Source: Klebsormidium nitens (Eukaryota > Streptophyta > Klebsormidiophyceae > Klebsormidiales > Klebsormidiaceae). From it: a stretch of 49,824 bases of DNA. Made by a program: the position numbers and the translations under genes. Location of the stretch: positions 1 through 49,824 of the forward strand of contig DF237575.1 in the NCBI GenBank assembly GCA_000708835.1, given 5' to 3'. The notes under the pieces are model-generated. The model did not search any database and was not told where the DNA came from. It saw nothing but the letters and a program-made list of their open reading frames with translations. This document shows, one piece after another, positions 12,101-23,922 of the stretch; within the stretch, counting starts at the first letter, position 1; every line of letters starts with the position of its first letter.

Positions 12101-15100
12101 TAAGCCTGCTCCGCTTAAACGCCTTATCCGATACTCCGCAGGCCCTCTCTTCGACGGGCATCGAAGCGGCGATTCTTGACGTGGAGACGCAGTTGTCCGC
12201 TTTGAAGCGTTCGATGACTCTTCTCATCAACGGTCAAGATAAGTTTGGCTCCTTCCAATCGACGTTCCTGGAGGCCCTGTCAACGGCCGAGGGCTTCGTA
12301 GATGGTGACGGTACTGGAGGGCTGATCAGCCAGCTAGAGGGCCTGCCTCTCAAGGTAAAAGCCCAGGGTCATCTGCAATGTTTGAAACTGTCACCATACA
12401 GCTGTCCTTGCCTTTCGAAAAGAGCTGACGCTATTTTCAGACCCTTTGCATGTCTGTAGCTTTTTTGGGACGGACATCTTTCCGAAACTGGTTGATCGTG
12501 CTCTTCTGGTTGCCGACCAATGTATGCAACGGTAGAACAGAAGCCGTTACAAACAGTCGAAAGAGAGCTCCGGGGTGAGAGTCCGATCCTGTCTCATTTT
12601 CAGAGACAACTCTTTCCTTCCGTACAGGGCTGTGTGCTTTGTCCTGGCGGCGCTCAATACCGCCAAGGACTGCTGGCGACGCTGAAGGACTTTCGGAGCG
12701 CTCTGCTGAACGTTACCGCCTTCTCCGCGGATCTGGATGCAATCCTGCAAGAATTCTCGAAGTGAGACGCAAAACCCTGTTATAGTTCGTGAATTTGTGC
12801 ATTTCTACCCTCTCGAACGTTCGATAAATGGTTCAACAACTTCGAGGGCTACGACTGAGCCTGTACGTATGCACCTCAAGTGACGTTAGAAAAGAAGGAA
12901 AACGGCAAGTGTCTAGCCGTCAACGCCAAACGAGAGAGTCTGCAATGTCATCTGTGCCCATGTCAATCTTGGGTTGCTCTTTCAAGATCGCCGCGTGACC
13001 AACTCATTAGTCGCCCACCCCCTGAACTCGGTTTCCTGTGACAAGCAACACCGACGGCTCGTTGGACACGTGGCCCACAAGCAGGCCGAATAGAGCAGCC
13101 TTCCTGCCCGTCCCGAAAGAGAGCAGTCGTCTTCTGGCCTGGTGCAGGTTCGAATATACCCGAACCGGTCTCTTACTGCGAGTTCGAGGGCAGCCATGCA
13201 TCGACGCTGGCTTGTCGCGCTCCACAGGACCTCTTTTTGAGCATCTTGTCCGACTTGCGCGCGCTTGCGGCCGGCATGCGCGCGCTCGATACTTCCCTCA
13301 TCCGATCGTGCTTTGATTCATAACCCTAAACCCTCTTTGCGCAGTTTGCCCGACCTGCGCGCGCTCCCGCCCAGCATGCGCGCGCTCGACGGCGCGCTCG
13401 TGGCGCTCCCCAGCTTCTCTCAGCTCGCAGCGAACCTGACGCTTTTGGACGGCGCATTGGCGTCCGGCGGCCTCTCCGGACTGTACGAAAGCATGCAGAT
13501 GATTCTTAAGTCTCCGGAGACCGTGAACGCTGCTCTTGGAACACTCAGGTGAGAATAGTTGTGCTTCATCCGATTGCGGGCAAAAGGATCGGCCCTTCGT
13601 AACCTCGAAAAGCACGAAGATAATACATGGTTCTATGGAGACGGTGAACTCCGTTTTGGAAACACTCAAGTGGGGAGATTGTGATTCAAAGGTTCGAGGG
13701 AAACATAGACCATCGTAGGAGTGTGCGAAAAAGAGATTGACAAAGATGGAAGCATTGTGACACATGGAGAAGCAGAGAGGACAGGTAAAGGCGGGCTTAT
13801 CAGCGGTTGGAATCCAGTTCATTCCCTTGCACTCAACTCATACCGTTCACGCAAAGTAATGCGAACGGTCCGAAAGTCTTCAGCCACAGAAAAGATCCAC
13901 AGAAATTGTGGTTCGGCTCTTGCTTACACACTTTAGACAAGGAGGATTTTTGATGCCGTCTTTTGACGTTGAGCTTTCCTATCCTCGCGGTTTACGGAGA
14001 GATGATGACGTCGTCGTCCACGTGCAGCGCCCTGTCCGGCAACCTGACCCAGCTGAACGGCGCCATCGACACGTACGGTCCGTGCGTCCGAAACATCCGC
14101 GAGCAGCTGGACGTCGTCAACACCACGCTCGTGCACCTGCCGCACGTGAGCCGCGTAAACCGCTTTTTGGTATATTCAAACCCAAGATTGTCGGGATGAG
14201 GTTGACGGGCCTCAAGTTTGGTCGAAGTAGCCGCGCAAACGTGAGTAGGTGTCGAAGGTGGCGTCTTTAGATCCATATCGCCTCTCACCGGAACAATATC
14301 ACAGCTTTACCTAAGAACCGCCCGCGTTTTTCGTCCTTGGCCGCAGAACCTGGACGGCGTCCGCAAACGGCTCCAAGGGATTCGGACGCACCCGCTGATT
14401 CTGCCAAACTTCTTTGTGATCGAGGTAAGCAAGCTTGCATTCCAAAACGCCTTTCGCAAATGCACTTAAAATCCCTTTTGCGCACCCTTGAATGAGGAGC
14501 TAGCTCGCTTAGATTTCAATGGTGCGGGATTGTGTAGGTGACAGTATTACCGATCCTTCAAGGCGCTCTTTCCTGCTTTGAACCTCTGAAGTACGTGAAT
14601 CTGTGACTTCTCATAAGCAATCCTGTGCGTGTCAGATTGAAAGCCGGTATAAGCGTTCGAGACCAGGTTATCGCACCCTTAGCTTTCTTGAGTCCGCTTG
14701 CAAATCTTACTCGCGCTCATAGTTGCACGTTTCTTGCAGAACTCTCTGCAAAGCTTCCTCTTGAGCGTCCAAATGGTGCTCCCCATCATCGGACAATACC
14801 AGGGCCCCTTCGCGCGCGCGGTCAATCTCACGAATCAGGTGATGCTTGCAGCCATGATACAGGGTTCAAATGCTTCTCAAACTCCGACGGCGAACAGGTT
14901 CGAACTCGTCACATCAGCTTTCCGCTTGTACTTTCTTTGAACAAATTTGAAGGTGCTCTGTCAGAGTTTTCGAAGTCGGTCGACGTACTGACCTCGCAGT
15001 TTGCCCCAAGCTTTGCAACGGGTTGCCAGCGTTCTGCTCCATGTATGTTTCGACCGTGCGATAAGACGGCTGCCCATCCTTAGGTAACAATTATATAAAC

Positions 15101-18100
15101 TTTGTGGACGCTGCCATATGTCAGCTTGCCCGATATGCTATTGTGTCTCCTTACAGCTTACCGGTGATCTGAGTCCGGCCAACCTCACCAATCGAGCGAG
15201 CGCGCTCGCGCACAAGACGTGGAGCCTCGAGCTCCAGGCCGCGCAGGTCGACGCGGCCGCGCCCGCGCTCGCGCAGCTGAACACGTCAGCACTGCAGCTG
15301 CAGAGAGTGCTGCGAAGCGTTGCAGGTGATTGAGACTCCTTGAAGTTGGCGAACCCTCTCGTGCACGTTCACAGTCGTGTCGCTAGCTAACTAAGTCACC
15401 GGCTTCCATTTTTGTAAAAGCAATCGATCAAAGAATATCCACCTGTGCCTGCGGGAATTTCAGTGCTTGGAGACCAGTGAGCTTTTTGTATCAATTATCA
15501 CAACGGAAACGACTGTGGTTGTAATACATTTTGCATAATCGTCGAAGAAGAAAAGAGTCTCGGGCTCCCCGAACATTTCATTCAAGGGACCAACATTGAT
15601 TGCCTCATTCCTTTCAGCCTTGATCCGGGCAAAGCTAAGGCACTGTGAGTTCTCAACCGGCCTTCGTACATTAACACGGCTACTTGACTTACCCTTTCCG
15701 TTCCTATCTTTCGAACCAGACTCCCTTTCTTAACCCTCTCCATTATCCTTCTCTAGATGCCAAGGCCCCGCTGCTTACGGCGCTGGGCATTGCCCTCTCC
15801 CCCTCAGCCACCGACAGCGCAACCCTCCTCAAAACGGGGCCTCAGCTCATTCCGGCCATCACCGCGTTCCGGTCAGCGGCCGGAACCGCGTTGGCCGGCA
15901 CTCTACCGAATATCGCGGCTCTTTCTGCGGGGCTTAGCCCACTCCCGGGTTTGGAAGAACACGTGCGAGACCTGCAGGGTTATCAAGCAAACATCGAGGT
16001 GTTTGCTAAACCCGCACTCAGCGATCTGGTGAGGATCGAGCGTTTTAAGGTCTTCTCTAGCCATAGGCAGCGAAAACTTTCCTGCAGGTTGAAAAGTGAC
16101 GCCTACTGAGATTTCTTGCGTGATCCTTCGCAGAAAGCTGGCTATCTGCCGGCAACCTTTGAATCTTTGGACCTTGTTGGACAGGGCTTGTCAGTCTTGC
16201 GACCATCGGGATTTGAAGAATATAATTTTGATTTCTTCGAGGACTCAAAATCACTGACACCAAAAATCAGCCGGCTGCGAGCCTCGCTTCAGACCTGCAG
16301 AGAGGTCCTGCACTATGAGAGGAAAGCTTTCAGTTCTTCACCACTTCTTCGAGGATGACAAATATCGAGACCGGCCGCCTGAGCAAGAAATCGGCTGACC
16401 CTCATTTCCTCTCTTGTGAGCCGCAGCTTGTCGGCCTGGCGGGCGCGCTCCAAGCCCTGCCAAACCTCGCTGACGTCAGCGCGTTGTGGGGCCAGCTGTC
16501 GTTCCAGGCGCCCGCCGCGCCGCTGAACCTGACGTCAGCAATCGCGGCCGCGCGCCGCGTGGGCGCGCAGCGCCTCATGAGCGCCGAAAACTTCACGACC
16601 GTGTACCAGTACCTGGACAGGGTGCGTCAGCGTGACGTCACAAGCACTCAACACATTTTTAAGATGGAGCCAAGAGGCCATGTGATTGACAGGAAAGCAA
16701 GGTTTCGAGAGGAAAGGGTGTTATAAAGCCCGATCGAAACAGCGGCAAACTCGTCGAGGGAAACTAGATAAAGTCCACTCGTTCCTATTTTTGACGACGG
16801 CGTCGGGGGATCGGTCCCCCTGACGTCAAACGGCGACTGTATTGTTTGCCCCTCTGCACTTGCGTCGCCGACAGGCTCAAGTAAGTTAGCGGTGACAGTC
16901 TCCGAGCCCAGGTCTCGAAACGGGTTCTGACGTTTTGGGCCAACCCGGTCATACGCCCTCTTTAGTGCCAACTCGCGGAGCCTGGCCGGAGTCACGCATA
17001 GCTCTGCTTAAATAAAACGCTTCAACTCTTTCCGCAGGCGGACGATCTTCTCTACGGCTCCGGTGACGTTATCCTGACGCAGCTCGAGCCGGCGTCCGTG
17101 CACGCCTCCCTGACCGCGAACGGAACGGGAGCCGCCGCGACCGGAATCCTGGACGCCTTCAACCGGGTCTACAACCTCGCAACTGGGGACAATTCCTCGA
17201 CCGGTGATCCGTTCGATTCCGCTGCGATACGAACCGGTCTGAAGATCGTCGGCCGGATTGGTGCCGGTCCAAACGCGTCCCGCGATTCCGCGGCGTATCT
17301 GGCGAGAGTGGCGGACGTTGCGAATGGAACGGCGGAAGTAGAACGGAACGGTAAGCGCGACTATGCGCAGAAAGCCATTGATGTCAGATAAAATTTTCAG
17401 ACGCCTCTTCCGAAACAGCTCCCTCATCACATTTTTCTGCCATAGACCTCTCGATAAACTTATGTTGGGGTGTGATTTGTGCAGCAAGATGTCAGTTACA
17501 GAGGATCTTGAAAAGTGGTAACTTACAAAGCCCTTACTGAAACCACAAATTCAGACGCTAAGACAGCAAACAAGCGAGCCCTCAGGTGCACCCGTTTCGT
17601 TGGGCCACACGTACAGATCCGTTTCCGCTGCGTTACAGGTTCCGCCGGAAGGTACTTCACGTTCCATGGCGCGTCCTGCCTGACGGACGACTGCCTGTCC
17701 AATTCCATCGACCTCCTGTTTAAGGGATCCCTCTCGCAAGCGGCTGACGTCATCTTCGGTGAGCCCGCTGTGACTCGACAGAAGCTGAACCCTCCAAGAT
17801 CTCCGAAGCGCTTTGGCTAGTAGGTGGAAGCTGCTCTTCGCAGCGCATGAAGAGCGGCTGTTATAGAAGAGCGACCGACGGGGAAAGCCTCATAAAAGCG
17901 AAACTATTACAGCTCTGCATGTGAGCAGATCAGCTTTGTACGCAGTTGCAGCCCTTTATGAAAACAAAGTCTGATCTGGAGGACGGTCACGTTGGTCTCA
18001 TTTCTTACTCTCCTGGACTTTTGATTCGCAATGGAGCATCAACAGCTTTCCAACAAAATGACCATTCTTCTGGGTGATCTATATCTGTGACAAGAAGCTC

Positions 18101-21100
18101 TGATTATGCCGACCTTTGCTACTTGAAAGAGCCATCTGCTTCTGCTTCATGCAGAATGTGCAGAACAAATACCAGTAACTAATTCCTCCTGGACGCTGCC
18201 CGGTTGCAGGTACCGGGGCACTATCGGCCTGGCAGCTCTCCATCCAGGGTACCTTGGTCATAGCGTATGTCGTCCCCGCGTCCGCGGCCGCGCTTGCCGC
18301 GCTGAGCATCGTCTTCGCGAGGCCGTGGCTGGCCATTACCGTCGCCGCTACGGTGACGGTTATCAGTCCGTTTGCGTTGCTTATCAGCGGAGCGCTCGAA
18401 GCGCCAATCGGTGAGACTCCTAACACCGGTCAACCATTCATTTGCATCTACTAGTTCATGGAGCGGGACTGTTGTAATCGATCTCGCTGAGCTTTCGAGC
18501 AATGAAAACAGGACTCAGAAAGATCCGGTATAAGGCTTCCTGCTTCTGCCAGTGATTTCGCACTCACCCAACTGCAAGTGAGATAAGAAGATGACAAGCT
18601 ACGTGGTGCTTGTATAATGAGAATAACGCTCTGATGCCTCACCTCTTAGGCGAGTCGTCTCCTATCCGTTGGTCAACTCAGATGTAACCGCTTGCTTTGT
18701 CCTTCGTTAAGATGAGGTTTGCGTCCGACGCATTGTCAGCAGCTTATGCGGACGTCCGGATGTGGTGTAGGTCTTTTGGCTGCGGACGCTTGCGGCTCGT
18801 TCGCCAGCCTGACGGTCAAGCTGCTCGACACGACAGCCGCCGACTACCACGTGAGCTTTGCCGCTCGATCTGAACCTCTTCTGACGCTCACTGACCGAGA
18901 GATGCGAAGAAATACTGGAAATTATCACCAGGTATCGAGAGCCTCGACTCAGCTACTATTCGCGCTCGGAAGACCTTCCTTCTGCTGAGGTCTCGAGTCA
19001 AAGTGTTCTCCATATTGTTGTCGAAGTCCGCGTCGAGTTTTCGGCCACACGGCGGATAGCTCAAAATGTCAATGACTCACGTCTGAGCGAACGAATGCGA
19101 ATTGATGTCAAAGACGTCAAAGGGCAACCAAAGAGATCTAGGGTTTCAATATGAGCATCAAAACCAGTCGAGAGATGGTGAGTAATGCTGCGTTCAGAAG
19201 CAAAGCGAACCAAATGAATGTTGTCTCTCCTAAAGCTGCGCGTTTGAAGTTGAGTTCTCCGTGCTTCCAGATGGCCCTCTCGAACCAGTCCGTTGTAATA
19301 AACCCCGGCGCGGTTGCGGCCGCGGTCTTAGGCGGGGAGTGCGCAGCGGCGAACGACGTCACGGCCATGTGGCACAACGTCAGCAGGGCGGTCGTGCCGT
19401 ACTTTCCGACACTAACGGCGTCATGGCTGGGGTCACCTGACGTTACACAGGGCTTCCAGGCGGGGCAGAAACTGGACGTGAGTGACGTCAAATAGGTGCT
19501 GCAAAGAATAAGAAACTTTTAATGCCAGCCCTACATTTCTTACAAATGCATTTGATCGATTGAACGGTTTCCGCTGCGTCCGCAGATGCATGTCCTAGGG
19601 CGCAACTCCGCACCCCCCAGTCCAGATGCGAACAATCTTGCGCTGTTTGATGTACGGGTTTCGGCAACCTTCGGCTTGAATCTACTCGCAAACTTCCTCT
19701 TAAGTCCCTGGAATGCACCAAATTAAACTAAGCGTGCACCTATGATAATTGCAGGCGATTGTACGGAACGGCTCCGCGGAGCTGGGCGCTCTCCTCAAGC
19801 AACTCGTCCAGAGCGGCGAGAGCACGGCCAGCTGCCAACGGGTAAGTCACGCCACTCTAGTTTCTCCTATGTGTCACTGATTCATTCCGTGAAATAAATT
19901 GCTTGCGAGCGTCCGTTGCTCCCAAAGAGGACTGCCCGTATGTGCGTGTTTTCTGCTCTTTGTCGTCAAGGCCTAAAAGTTGAGGCACTAGAGATGGCGT
20001 TGAGTTCAGTGCTTCCTTAGATCAGTACTTAAGCTCAGTTCACCGTCCACGGCCCAGGGCTGCTGCAAGTGAGGGTCCTTCTCCAGGTCTCAGACCCGTT
20101 GCTTTCAGTCGCTTATCCTTCGCAAGTCGAATTCTTCCAGACGCTGAATGCTCTTCGCGAGATTCATCGACAACGTGCGCAACAACTCGCAAGCCATTCA
20201 ATGACTATTTTCGCTGCGGGTCAGGACCAGTCATTGCAGGCTTGCTCGCGCGCATATGGTAACCAGTTGCAAGGCCCCGTAAACCACCTGCCCCCTTTTA
20301 CGCTGCAGATACACGAGGCGTACCTCGACATCCACGGGGCCTTCTGCTGCGACTTCGTGAACTCAGTGCAGTGGTACTTCGGAAGCTGGTACATCATTTC
20401 GCTTCTTATGCTCTTCGTGGGCACCCCCGCTTCTCTCTTAGCCGCCCGGTACTGCCCCCGGTGGAAACCGGCCCCGGGAAACCCGGAAGAGGTGCCTGCC
20501 GCCACAGGCTTGGCCGGCGGAAGCCAAGACGATCCCGCTCCAGTCAGAGCGCCGAGTTCGTTGGCAGAGCTTACCCAAGAAGAGGAAGCGGATCGCTTAT
20601 CCGAAGGACCGGTTTTGGAAGGGTCACCCAGTCCCGAAATACGAGAGTCTTCCAACGCGAGCGGGATGCGGTGGGAGAAGCTGGGAGGTGACGTCAGGCC
20701 CCGGGAAAAGCGGGCGGTTGGGTACGTGCCTTGGAGCGCCACGTGGGCGTCGGCCAAGGCTCGGGACCCCCTGGCCGGGCCGTCTCGCTCTAGTTCGCTC
20801 GATCCGAACAGCGAAGCATCAACGGCTGTGAGACAAGCGGGTGCCGTCTTACACCAGAGCCAGGGGCCTGATATGAAGGCCCCGTTAGTGGCGAATCAGA
20901 GCAAACCAAGTACGTTGCCTGAAAACGGATCGAACGAGCAGTGCAGGCAATCAACGGAAACGAATGAGGAGGGTTCCGGCGGAAAGCGGAAGCTGCTCCG
21001 CGGTTCGGCAGGTTCTTCGCGGAACCAGCTCTGGGGCGCCCTTGCGAGGGCGGGCTCTTGGAGGCAGGGTGGAAAGGGGCGGTCAGACCCTTCGGCTTGA
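9137..21100 (+). CDS. Prominin-like pentaspan membrane glycoprotein
   Basis: Exons: 9137-9346, 9962-10233, 10626-10797, 11150-11297, 11678-11769, 12142-12354, 12628-12761, 13345-13548, 14028-14145, 14347-14424, 14740-14838, 15157-15325, 15618-15644 (27 nt), 15757-16028, 16427-16621, 17038-17350, 17639-17758, 18210-18410, 18771-18850, 19271-19477, 19755-19841, 20087-21100. All phases agree, giving 1474 residues plus a missing N-terminal exon. TM1 is near residue 75 (YIGLALALLSTLVLFATLVW). TM2 follows after a strongly basic loop, TM3 and TM4 are a close pair near 962-1010, and TM5 is near 1238 (WYIISLLMLFVG). Two large loops carry more than 15 N-glycosylation sequons (for example NLT, NVT, NGT, NVS) and paired Cys, followed by a 210-residue polar tail. 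N-out, five spans and two glycosylated loops is the prominin plan; loop 1 is about three times longer than in animal prominin. Plant tweety/prominin-like membrane proteins are an alternative. Additional small exons may lie near 14950-15040 or 16134-16340. Confidence 0.75.
13241..13299 (+). repeat. Tandem copy of the 5' end of exon 13345-13548 in the upstream intron
   Basis: This 59-bp stretch is a diverged direct repeat of 13341-13399, which holds the acceptor and exon start, exactly 100 bp downstream. It would encode ILSDLRALAAGMRALD, against LPDLRALPPSMRALDG in the real exon. A TTTTTGAG sequence just before it could act as an acceptor, but there is no GT donor close behind, so it is probably a decayed copy. 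Confidence 0.8.
13637..13688 (+). repeat. Tandem copy of the 3' end of exon 13345-13548 in the downstream intron
   Basis: This stretch repeats 13516-13568 about 121 bp further on and crosses the splice junction. The exon part (GAGACGGTGAACTCC against GAGACCGTGAACGCT) and some 18 bases of intron beyond the donor are both recognisable. The copied donor reads AA|GTGGGG instead of AG|GTGAGA, so it is weakened but not lost. Confidence 0.8.
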
Positions 21101-21480
21101 TGACCAAACTAACAACCATAGAAAGACATATACTATACCTACGACAATAACGCTGAAAGTCTAGGCTTCGCTTAGGTGTACCTTGGTGGGACCTGGAAAT
21201 GAGACTTTCCTCGCCCAACCGGTGCTTGAATACCCTTAGAGCCCAACAAAAGTACGAAGAAGAACCGTGACCCAGCTCCCTAACTACTTTAACAAGAACG
21301 AGCTTGCTTGATTTTAAAAGAAGCGACCGAGCCTCTACGTGTTTCAGTTCTACTTTTTCATCATTAGCGTAGCCAGCAGTCTACTGACGCACAAGACAGC
21401 AGAGACGGGCCATTTCAACCCTAACAGAGTTGCATTGCAGATCGGTCGTAATTAGTAAGTAAGAGGCGTACGACCGGAGT

Positions 21481-21508
21481 ACTCGCGGCATTGCACTCGC
21501 GGCATTGC
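21481..21508. repeat. 14-bp tandem duplication
   Basis: ACTCGCGGCATTGC occurs twice head to tail without mismatch. Confidence 0.85.
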
Positions 21509-23481
21509 ACCACTCCGACGTTCCCAATATGATTGCCTCCGCTGCGTGAGCTCGTGAGCATTGAATTTTCGGGTAAGTACGCATCCTGAAGATCTACCGA
21601 TACAGCACGGCAGGAACGCAGGGTTCAAAAGTACAGCTGATACCTGTAAATAAGCCTCATTCACGCCTTTTCTTACTGCCCGGCATGGGTTAGTGCAGGC
21701 TGGACTAGCAGGGGTGGATGAGAGCCAAAGCAAACATAACCTGACCTTAACGCACGTCCGGGTTTTTCGCTCAGCCATTTGCTGGGAGCCCGGTAAAAGA
21801 ATGTTTCGAAGTGGCAGGGAGATATTGGAGATGGCGCTACTCCGCCGTGAAGGGGTACTGCATCAGGAGACTCTTGGCATGTCCGACGGCGGTGCGCCGA
21901 TCTTGGTGCGATGTACGAAGTAAGCGATAAGCGAGTAATACCCTTTCGAGCTCGACGATATCGAGCTTGAAATCCCCCTTGAAACTCCGCTCTCGCGCGA
22001 CTATTCGCTCTCATTCATTGACGGCCATCGACATCGCCAAGCTGCTCTATCTCATATTGGCATATCTACGACCGTACTAAGCCACGCTAGCGTTGTCCAC
22101 GTTGTCCTTCTGTACTTCGGCAATGCAGGAAGCAGGGGATTATCGAAACATGCAATAGAAGTCAAGATAACGGTAAACTTTTCAACTTTGTGTATGACTT
22201 GACTTCTGCATACCCTGCCAGTGGGCAGCATATGCATGGATGATGGAAGCGTGCAATGCGCGGGCGGCGGGTCGCGGGCCGCGGCATCGATGTGTACGGT
22301 CACGATAACCGTACGACGTGACGGCCAGCTGGCAGCGCATCTCAGATTCCTGCATTGGCTGTAACCGGTGGTGTCGACATGATTCAAGGCAGCGCACGCA
22401 ATCCGACTTTTTCTGGTTTGACACTTGAAAGTTGAAGAAACCTGTTTGGCTGACCCAACGTACTGGTAGTGTAGACAATGAACCTGCATTGTGTTGGTAC
22501 CTGTGCTGTACCCGGTCCACACCTACCTTAGATAAATTCTACAGACTGCCTACCTACCGCATGTATGATGTAGGTAGACCGTAGTACCGGTACCGCCAAA
22601 ATCCCTGCAAGCCCATGCATCTTGAAGGGCGCCTGCCGCATCTCGATGCGCGTCAGTGGTACCGGTTCGGTACCTTGCCTGGAGTCTGGAGTCTGGATTC
22701 TAGACTCAGCTTTAGACTTGCCTTTCATGTGGACCTCCGACCAAGGTTGGTACCGGAGGTGACGGTACCCAATCAACGTGTAATCACAACGTGCATGATG
22801 ACGGGGTCACGAGACACAGCGGTCGGAATAGAAAGTACACGAGCCCACTTCGGAGCACTTCCTACCGGGCGATGGGCGATTCAGGAACTTGGCCCGAATC
22901 GTACAGGGAGTACTACCTAGTAGAGAGTCGAGACTACCGGTCCAAAAAGTGTCTATCGCGCTTGCCCGCCTGGCCGCCCGGGAGTCGGTTCCCCGAGAAC
23001 CAATTCGCCTGTTGCAGACTCTCGAGTCTCCTTTGGTACGTACCGCCTTGTCCGAAATCGATTTGCCGGGTGCGGCAAATCAATCGAAGATATTATATGG
23101 ACATGCTATAGTTGACTTTTGAAATGTGCCTCGCAATTCGTAGCCGTACAGCTCCGACGATGCCTTCCTTACGTCATGATCTGCAAAGGAAGATACGCGA
23201 TCTAATTTGTGGCTATGTGTCGGCATGATTGCAGGGCCCCGGCTTCGGCGCAGATCCCGGAAAGAAAAATGGAACCGTGCGATGGGGTTTCTTCAAGTAG
23301 GTGGGAGATCGTAAGACGCGGCACTCCTATGATGGGGCCATCATGGGCGCCGGGCGGGCCTGTCAGACGATAGATCTCACTGCTCAGTGCTCACTGCTCA
23401 GTGTGCAGCCTGCACTGTGCAGTTTGTACCGTACGGTAGTACCTACCGGTATGTACCTACCGTAATGTGCTGGTCACCGGT

Positions 23482-23501
23482 GTGCACACTGCAGTGTGCA
23501 C
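23482..23501. repeat. Perfect 20-bp palindrome
   Basis: GTGCACACTGCAGTGTGCAC is its own reverse complement, centred on a PstI-like CTGCAG. It sits within 120 bp of several CACTGCTCAGTG and CACTGTGCAG variants. Confidence 0.9.
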
Positions 23502-23895
23502 TGCACTGTCACGATACAGTTGAAACTTGAGACTCGAGAGTCTGAGTCGAGACTCGAGACCATGAAATGGCGCGGGAGAGCCTCTGGACTCCGAGTTTGG
23601 AGTCTGGAGTGAGTCCGACTCGGAGTCACCAACGGTTGTCCGAACTAGGCTACTACCTACCGGTAGTAGAACAACCGGCCAGATACTATACCTACGCGCA
23701 CTTTGATGGATTGGTATGATTCGCTGACGCAAGACACGAAGATGGTTTAAGACTCCTTGCATTTGACACTTGTTCGAACTCTTAACCAACTATTGAGAGG
23801 TACCCGACAAAATCGTGTTTGAAATATACCACAGTTTTACTAACTGCCTGAAGGTAGTATAGTTGGTCTAAGGTGATTTTTAGGGGACCGGATTG

Positions 23896-23922
23896 ATGGT
23901 TATGGATGGTTATGGATGGTTA
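23896..23922. repeat. 10-bp microsatellite-like run
   Basis: GGTTATGGAT repeats two and a half times in tandem. Confidence 0.85.

Noticed and set aside
14950-15040. Possible extra exon of the pentaspan gene (ALSEFSKSVDVLTSQFAP)
   Set aside because: The peptide looks plausible, but neither the incoming phase from 14838 nor the outgoing phase into 15157 fits, and there is no good acceptor. It may be a decayed exon.
16134-16340. Possible exon after a TTCGCAG acceptor
   Set aside because: The reading is open for about 70 codons, but no convincing donor keeps phase 0 into 16427.
20221-20757. 178-codon frame on the minus strand
   Set aside because: It is the antisense shadow of the last exon of the pentaspan gene.
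22052-23122. Several frames of 70-150 codons
   Set aside because: They arise from the palindrome-rich repeat region and have no consistent codon use or splice sites.
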